This document shows, one piece after another, positions 59,204-64,000 of a stretch of 64,000 nucleotides of DNA. Where the stretch lies: NCBI GenBank assembly GCA_964438995.1, contig CAYTMQ010000009.1, positions 1 through 64,000 of the forward strand. Direction: 5' to 3'. The first letter of the stretch is position 1. Each line of letters starts with the position of its first letter. Under the pieces are notes generated by a model. The model was given only the letters and a program-made list of their open reading frames with translations. It was not told where the DNA came from and did no database searches. Made by a program: the position numbers and the translations under genes. The DNA is from JABMMZ01 sp964438995 (lineage in GTDB: Bacteria > Bacteroidota > Bacteroidia > NS11-12g > UBA955).

Positions 59204-59366
59204 TGCGACAGTGTCGCACATTCTGATATTTTCAGAAGGTAATCCGAAATCATTTATTTTTCGGCTCGGAAGCCCCGCAATATACGATGCAGGGAAAACA
59301 ATATGAAACCGTAAAATCCGAAATCATAAATTACCTTTATAAAGGGAGGCTTCGTCAGCGACGAAG
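59204..59366. repeat. Cluster of short hairpins and a 13-nt direct repeat
   Basis: TGCGAC-AGT-GTCGCA (59204-59218), TTCTGA-TATTT-TCAGAA (59221-59237), GGCT-CGGA-AGCC (59263-59274) and CTTCGTC-AGC-GACGAAG (59350-59366). AATCCGAAATCAT occurs at 59241-59253 and 59315-59327. No T-runs. Found in the gap between convergent genes; nothing coding was seen. Confidence 0.7.
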
Positions 59367-59374
59367 ATAAACCA

Positions 59375-59803
59375 TTACACCAAAGTTAAGGTATAACACC
59401 TTTGAAGTTCTAAATGCTCGATGTTGAGCTCCAAATGTGGTTCTTGAAGATAAGCTTCCGCTATCTCAGGCCATTCGATGATGCATATATTGCCCGAATC
59501 GATGTATTCGTAAAAACCAAATTCATCTAATTCTTCAGTATGCTTGATGCGGTACAAATCGAAATGGTAAAATTCTTTATTATCGATGTCAGAGTATGTA
59601 TTCGCAATGTTGAAAGTTGGACTAGTAACTTGTTGCTGTACTTGTAAACGTTTAAAAAGCTGCTGAGCAAAGGTGGTCTTACCTGCACCCAAATTGCCTT
59701 TTAAAAATAGAATAGGTGTTTCATTCAAATGGTGGATAACAACATCCACCACTGAATCTAATATGGTTTGATCGCCAGTTTGACTAAAAAGAACTTTAGA
59801 CAA
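59375..59803 (-). CDS. tsaE: tRNA threonylcarbamoyladenosine biosynthesis ATPase
   Basis: P-loop ATPase that works with TsaB/TsaD to make t6A37 in tRNA. Walker A FLKGNLGAGKTTFAQQL (about 32-48), SPTFNIANTY (about 63), FYHFDLYRI (about 75) and the C-terminal IIEWPE (about 108). The TTG at 59803 begins 1 nt after the stop of the M48 gene and gives 142 residues, the family norm. ATGs at 59860 and 59857 would overlap the M48 gene by over 50 nt. Last gene of plsY-clpS-M48-tsaE. Confidence 0.88.
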   Translation of the reverse strand: MSKVLFSQTGDQTILDSVVDVVIHHLNETPILFLKGNLGAGKTTFAQQLFKRLQVQQQVTSPTFNIANTYSDIDNKEFYHFDLYRIKHTEELDEFGFYEYIDSGNICIIEWPEIAEAYLQEPHLELNIEHLELQRCYTLTLV

Positions 59804-59804
59804 A

Positions 59805-60611
59805 TTAAGGTTTTTTGTAATATTTTGAAGCTTCTGGCAACCAAGCTTTGATGTCATCAATACGCTGTTGGTCGCTAGGGTGGGTGCTTAATAACACTGG
59901 AACACTTGCACCACCACTCAATTTACTCATTCTTTCCCAGAAAGCAATTGCATCATTTGGGTCATAGCCAGCAAGAGCCATAAACACCAATCCAATTTTA
60001 TCTGCTTCTGTCTCGTGGTTACGAGAGTATTTCAATAATTCTAAACTACCTGCTATACCAAATACTGAAGCGAATACATTTTGAGTTGAAGTAGGACTTC
60101 CAGAAACAGCTACTGACAGCACATTGCCTAAGCCTTGCATTTTCATTTGTTGCGTCATTCTTTCATTGCCGTGTTTTGCAACAGCATGTGCAATTTCATG
60201 ACCCATAACAACAGCTAAACCTGTTTCATTTTGAGTAATAGGGAGCAAGCCAGTATATACAACTACTTTACCGCCAGGCATACACCAAGCGTTAGCAGTT
60301 GGGTCTTCTACAGTGTTAAACTCCCATTTGTATTTGGCAATTTGCGCACTGTATTTTCCGTTTTCGTATGTTTTAAAAAATTCAACTATAGCGTTTGAAA
60401 TATTGGTGCCCACTTTTTTAACCATTTCACTTTGTTGTTTGTTGGTGGTTAATTTATGTGAAGCAAGGAAATTGATATAGGCTGTATCGCTCATTTTTTG
60501 CAGAGCATCTTCGCTTCCCCAAGCGCTTTGTTTTCTGTGAGTGATTGGAACTCTAGTACATGATAGACCAATAATGGTAATTAATCCGAAGATAAATATT
60601 GTTTTATTCAT
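59805..60611 (-). CDS. M48-family metalloprotease, lipoprotein
   Basis: A 268-aa zinc protease anchored by lipid: signal MNKTIFIFGLITIIGLSC. Zn motif MGHEIAHAVAKHG (HExxH near 138-142) and the third ligand in NHETEADKIGLVFM (about 203). It is related to the LoiP/BepA-type periplasmic M48 proteases that degrade or fold outer-membrane proteins. Ends in LPEASKYYKKP with the stop adjoining tsaE. A start ATG at 60611 gives the signal peptide directly. Confidence 0.93.
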   Translation of the reverse strand: MNKTIFIFGLITIIGLSCTRVPITHRKQSAWGSEDALQKMSDTAYINFLASHKLTTNKQQSEMVKKVGTNISNAIVEFFKTYENGKYSAQIAKYKWEFNTVEDPTANAWCMPGGKVVVYTGLLPITQNETGLAVVMGHEIAHAVAKHGNERMTQQMKMQGLGNVLSVAVSGSPTSTQNVFASVFGIAGSLELLKYSRNHETEADKIGLVFMALAGYDPNDAIAFWERMSKLSGGASVPVLLSTHPSDQQRIDDIKAWLPEASKYYKKP

Positions 60612-60649
60612 ATTGTTGATTTTTAAAAAAGAGATTGCAAATCGAATGC

Positions 60650-60946
60650 CTAAATTAATTCGATTTGTGCACTTAGACCTTGGTCGCTAAGTGCAGTGCA
60701 AATAGGTTCAAGAGAACTGTATTCGCCAGACTTAATAGCACATTTTCCTTTGGTGTGCACAATCCAAGCACATTGTTCTGCTTGATAAATATCGTGATCG
60801 CAGTATTTCACCAAGCAATTGATGACATGCTCGAATGTGTTGTAGTCGTCGTTGTATAATACCAATTCGTAATCGGCAACTTTGGCCAAATCGGTTAAAA
60901 CGTCACTTTCGTGTTCCTCTTTATGGTGTGTTTTGGTGTTAAACAT
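60650..60946 (-). CDS. clpS: ATP-dependent Clp protease adaptor ClpS
   Basis: A 98-aa N-end-rule adaptor that hands substrates to a ClpA/ClpC AAA+ partner. Core YELVLYNDDYNTFEHVINCL (about 26-45): the NDD/Thr region that binds the substrate N-terminus. The helix DIYQAEQCAWIVHTKGKCAI and C-terminal strand follow. It starts 4 nt after plsY. No clpA or clpC is in the window; clpB at 11541 is not the usual partner. Confidence 0.92.
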   Translation of the reverse strand: MFNTKTHHKEEHESDVLTDLAKVADYELVLYNDDYNTFEHVINCLVKYCDHDIYQAEQCAWIVHTKGKCAIKSGEYSSLEPICTALSDQGLSAQIELI

Positions 60947-60950
60947 AACC

Positions 60951-61592
60951 TTATTGTCTTCTGTGTCGTTTAAGTAATTTTGCTTTGTTTTCGTTTCCAG
61001 CTACAAGCCTAACGATGTTTTTCTGATGAGTCATTACTACCATAATGGCAGCAGCTATTCCAAATGCAACAAACAATGGCTCTTCATTTTTATAAATACC
61101 AACGGCAATTTGAGGGAAGGCTACAGCAGCTAAAATACTGCTTAAGGATACATAACGTGTAGAGAATAAAATCACAACAAACAAACCAATGCAAACTAAT
61201 GCAGATAGATAATGAATGCCTATAACCATACCCAATAAAGTTGCAATTCCTTTACCACCTTTAAAGTTGGCATAAATAGGAAAAATATGACCTACTACAG
61301 AAGACAAACCAAACAACAATTGAAGGTTGACATATCTTACTGTTCCAGGCTCAATAAAATCTAAATATCTAACTAAACTTGCTGCAGTTAAGCCTTTGAT
61401 AACATCGATTAAAAGAACTGCTATACCTGCTTTTTTTCCTAAAACTCTAAATGTGTTGGTGGCACCAGAGTTGCCACTGCCATGTTCTCTGATGTCCATG
61501 CCAAAAAAGGCTTTCCCGACCCAGAGAGCTGTAGGCATAGAACCAATCAAATAAGAAATGATTATGCCTGAAAATATCCAAATTAACTCCAT
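60951..61592 (-). CDS. plsY: Glycerol-3-phosphate acyltransferase PlsY
   Basis: Membrane acyltransferase using acyl-phosphate to acylate glycerol 3-phosphate, the first step in phospholipid synthesis. 213 residues with five or more hydrophobic helices. Signature GSGNSGATNTFRVLGKKAG (about 37-55), the glycerophosphate motif FKGGKGIATLLG (about 110-121) and a C-terminal MVVMTHQKNIVRL (about 184). First gene of a plsY-clpS-M48-tsaE run. Confidence 0.95.
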   Translation of the reverse strand: MELIWIFSGIIISYLIGSMPTALWVGKAFFGMDIREHGSGNSGATNTFRVLGKKAGIAVLLIDVIKGLTAASLVRYLDFIEPGTVRYVNLQLLFGLSSVVGHIFPIYANFKGGKGIATLLGMVIGIHYLSALVCIGLFVVILFSTRYVSLSSILAAVAFPQIAVGIYKNEEPLFVAFGIAAAIMVVMTHQKNIVRLVAGNENKAKLLKRHRRQ

Positions 61593-61624
61593 TATTCTTG
61601 GTAAGTGAATTATATTGTGAAATA

Positions 61625-61632
61625 CAAAAATA
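61625..61632 (-). promoter_or_regulatory. -7 promoter element of plsY (TATTTTTG)
   Basis: Minus-strand TAnnTTTG match, 32 nt upstream of the plsY ATG. Confidence 0.45.
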
Positions 61633-61696
61633 CGCTAAAGATTTGATTTTTACAATTTAAATTTTGTAATCGTCACATATTCAGCGTATTTGTGCC

Positions 61697-64000
61697 TTAT
61701 TCGTCTATCTCAACATCGTTGCGTTTTAAGAAATTATCCTTGTTTCTCTCATTGCCAATTCTGACATTTAAATCTGGATCTGACATTTTATTGGATTCGT
61801 TTGTTACCGCTGTATTCAATTCGGCATTGTTTGATGCAATTAATACACTTCTAGTATCGTATTCTATATAAATCCAATCGCCTTGATCGGTTACTAAGTA
61901 CAAGTAAATTTTGTCTACGCCTCTTTTCTTTTCAATAGCAATAGTAGCAGTGTATTTTTTATTTAATACTGTTCCATTAAACAATGGGATGCCAATTGTA
62001 CCAGTACCAATAAATTTACGCTTAACTCTGTTATAGGCCAAATCTACATCTGTAAACACGAATCCTGAATTAAATTCTCCTTCACTGCTTATTGCTCCAG
62101 TATTTTCAAGATTCTTCACCATTTTGCCAGCAAGTTTGGCATCCGAAATCATCTCGTAAATGCCCATTTTGTTTTCTCCAGTTTTCAAACTTCCAATAGC
62201 TGAACCGGCGCCTTCTGCAGATAGCATTTTTAGGATTTTGGATTTGATTTCTCCTGGTAATTGCATATCCAAATGCATCATCAAGTTGAAACGAAATGTG
62301 GAATCTGTGGCAGAAAGTGTAGCAGTACCAGCAGATTTCATTTTAACTTTAGGGATGTTCAATTGGAAATCATAACTACCTTCAGTATACACACTGTGGT
62401 CAACATCGTTGTATTGAATATAGTTACCTTTTACTGCATTGCCTTTTAATTTGGCTTCATCTCCAACAAAGAACGAGTGCTTAGCATCGTCATAGAACAA
62501 GATGCCTGTATCCGCTTGCAATTCTGGGTCGCTGTATCGACGTTTTAAATCAAACATGATTGGATATACGTGGTTGCTATCTGTCGCGAAATACAAACCA
62601 ACACTGAGTTTTTTATTGTCTTTGTCTCTCGGGTCATGCACATCTATGATGACATTTTGTGGGTCGACAATGTTTTTGTATCTCAACCACAAAGTCTCCA
62701 TTTTAACAAATGAGTGCATTGGCCTTACAAAGCCCATAAATTCAATTGGTCGGCGGGTACTAATGATTTCATAAATACCTTTAAATGCAATCTTCTTATC
62801 TAAGTAAAGCAAATTGCTGTCTAAGATTTTACCGTAACCAACCAAATGGTTTTCTCTATCTATTCTGATACTATCCACATACAAAGGTTGTTCTTTTTTG
62901 TATTTGTCTATGTACCTATAATAGCCTGTAGCAGCTAAACTATTTCCTCCAAGAATTTTGGTTCTACAGTTTTTGATTTCATGGAATTTGTCAATTTTAT
63001 TGGCTTCAATTCTAGAACTGTCTAGTTGGTCCATGATGGCATTTTCTCTCACAATGGCTTTACCCGCAAATGGATATACTCTTGAATCAGCCACGTCGAT
63101 GTACGGAATTTTCTCCATAAACAGGACATTTTTTACCAAATCAAATTTAGCGTAATGACATTCAAATTTGACACTGTCTAACACATTAGGAGGTAAACCT
63201 ACAAACATTGGTTTGATAGTACCCATGGCCAAACCAGGTTTGATTTCCATGGTTTTTTGGTTCATATCCCATCTGTAGTCGTTCATATTAGACGAGTATC
63301 GATTGAATGGGAAGTGGGTATAAGAGCCAACCACATTGGTTAAGAATTTGCCCTCTCGTTTATCAAAATCGACAACTCCCTTGACGTTATTACATTCGAA
63401 TGCAAATTTGCTTGGATCAACTGCGTAAATTTTTATACCAGAGACATCTGCTGTTGCTTTGTTTCTATGCAATACCATATCATTACTAGCAAATGTAGCT
63501 TCTGGCCATAACAATTTGCCGTCACCTCTCAAATCAGCTGGAGACAAAGTCAACTTGCCATCAAAGTCATATTGTGTTTTAAATATTTTGAAGTTGCTGT
63601 CCAGTTTTGTTTGGAACATTCTATCTTGTTTTGGATACCACTCTGTTCTAACATTATGGCCATCGACTTGAGGGTATTTTGCGCTTTCAGGAATTTTGAA
63701 ACTGAAACTGTTACCAACTGTAGCATCTGGTAATAACAAGTACTCAGTTGATTTGCTTACCGATGTTTGATACAACAAGTCACCAGTACCATAAAATCCT
63801 CTATTACTTAAATTGATGGTTAAATCACCTGTGCCTTTTCCTCCGTACATTGGCAGATTCACATGGTCTACAAATCCCAAAGAGTAATCTGGTTGAATTC
63901 TAGCAACATTTTCGATAGGAGGGAAAATGCCATCCGAAATTAATCTTCCTCCAAAGCCAAATCCCGCAATGGTAAAGTTGTCCAAACTATCAATGGTAAA
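61697..64000 (-). CDS. Large protein of unknown function, 5' end outside window
   Basis: The reading frame is open to the window edge, so the N-terminus is missing; 767 residues plus the stop are visible. No start is needed inside the window: the frame reads through the internal TTG at 63985 with no upstream stop. The content is long beta-rich repeats (ADLRGDGKLLWPEATFASND, GTGDLTINLSNRGFYGTGDL, YNDVDHSVYTEGSYDF) and a C-terminal segment ending NFLKRNDVEIDE. The repeated filtering strands recall large Bacteroidota proteins that could be AsmA-like or surface-layer proteins, but I do not recognise the family. Confidence 0.75.
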   Translation of the reverse strand, partial: FTIDSLDNFTIAGFGFGGRLISDGIFPPIENVARIQPDYSLGFVDHVNLPMYGGKGTGDLTINLSNRGFYGTGDLLYQTSVSKSTEYLLLPDATVGNSFSFKIPESAKYPQVDGHNVRTEWYPKQDRMFQTKLDSNFKIFKTQYDFDGKLTLSPADLRGDGKLLWPEATFASNDMVLHRNKATADVSGIKIYAVDPSKFAFECNNVKGVVDFDKREGKFLTNVVGSYTHFPFNRYSSNMNDYRWDMNQKTMEIKPGLAMGTIKPMFVGLPPNVLDSVKFECHYAKFDLVKNVLFMEKIPYIDVADSRVYPFAGKAIVRENAIMDQLDSSRIEANKIDKFHEIKNCRTKILGGNSLAATGYYRYIDKYKKEQPLYVDSIRIDRENHLVGYGKILDSNLLYLDKKIAFKGIYEIISTRRPIEFMGFVRPMHSFVKMETLWLRYKNIVDPQNVIIDVHDPRDKDNKKLSVGLYFATDSNHVYPIMFDLKRRYSDPELQADTGILFYDDAKHSFFVGDEAKLKGNAVKGNYIQYNDVDHSVYTEGSYDFQLNIPKVKMKSAGTATLSATDSTFRFNLMMHLDMQLPGEIKSKILKMLSAEGAGSAIGSLKTGENKMGIYEMISDAKLAGKMVKNLENTGAISSEGEFNSGFVFTDVDLAYNRVKRKFIGTGTIGIPLFNGTVLNKKYTATIAIEKKRGVDKIYLYLVTDQGDWIYIEYDTRSVLIASNNAELNTAVTNESNKMSDPDLNVRIGNERNKDNFLKRNDVEIDE

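Overview
The window is one continuous stretch of a low-GC chromosome from a member of the Bacteroidota. Three lines of evidence support this. Several genes carry the Bacteroidota-type -7 promoter element TAnnTTTG, and obvious Shine-Dalgarno sequences are scarce. Three secreted proteins end in type IX secretion (T9SS) sorting domains, and a mutY-ssb-gldE-gldD block is present. Several genes belong to families typical of the phylum (ELWxxDGT repeats, LVIVD repeats, heme-binding CxxCH proteins, DUF4262). I cannot fix the genus. No tRNA, rRNA, CRISPR array, prophage or insertion sequence was seen.

Layout. 0.1-5 kb: an outer-membrane barrel protein diverging from an LVIVD-repeat lipoprotein, then hutU (urocanase) and murB. 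5-11.5 kb: a giant PKD-rich T9SS cargo protein and a small membrane protein. 11.5-19.2 kb: clpB, diverging from dapB-lepB-hutH-DUF58. 19.2-24 kb: a Spy-like lipoprotein, fhs, the nucleoid protein ebfC, and a small redox cluster (rhodanese-thioredoxin lipoprotein, cytosolic thioredoxin, 80-aa partner). 24-35.7 kb: recQ, kdsD-manC, an ECF sigma factor, a peptide transporter, a lipoprotein, anmK, a TPR protein and a heme-binding protein. 35.7-37.5 kb: a small accessory patch (nucleotidyltransferase, DUF4262, lipoprotein) bounded by repeats. 37.5-50.5 kb: kbl, ftsH, thioredoxin and MORN-like proteins, an msrB-msrA fusion, the group HU-TPR-29-aa basic protein-rng, then mutY-ssb-gldE-gldD. 50.5-64 kb: two T9SS cargo proteins, menC-menA-SDR, an ELWxxDGT protein, plsY-clpS-M48 protease-tsaE, and a large protein cut by the window edge.

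Most genes are housekeeping: cell wall (murB, dapB, anmK), proteostasis (clpB, clpS, ftsH, lepB, M48), histidine breakdown (hutH, hutU), one-carbon metabolism (fhs), menaquinone (menA, menC), lipids (plsY), DNA repair (recQ, mutY, ssb) and gliding/T9SS.

The most unusual material is intergenic. A composite repeat occurs seven times. It joins short hairpins (GGGCRCAGCCC and GGCTGGCGTYAGCC) to a 7-nt periodic tail of CTAA(A/T)TC units. Three successive units place TAA in all three forward frames and TAG in all three reverse frames, so the tail is a bidirectional all-frame translation stop. All seven copies point the same way. Other observations are promoter elements ending only 4-8 nt before start codons, which predicts leaderless mRNAs; two conserved proteins (MurB and an ECF sigma factor) whose reading frames have no ATG/GTG/TTG at the expected start but an ATT; and a 29-residue Lys/Arg-rich probable ribosome-associated protein next to rng.
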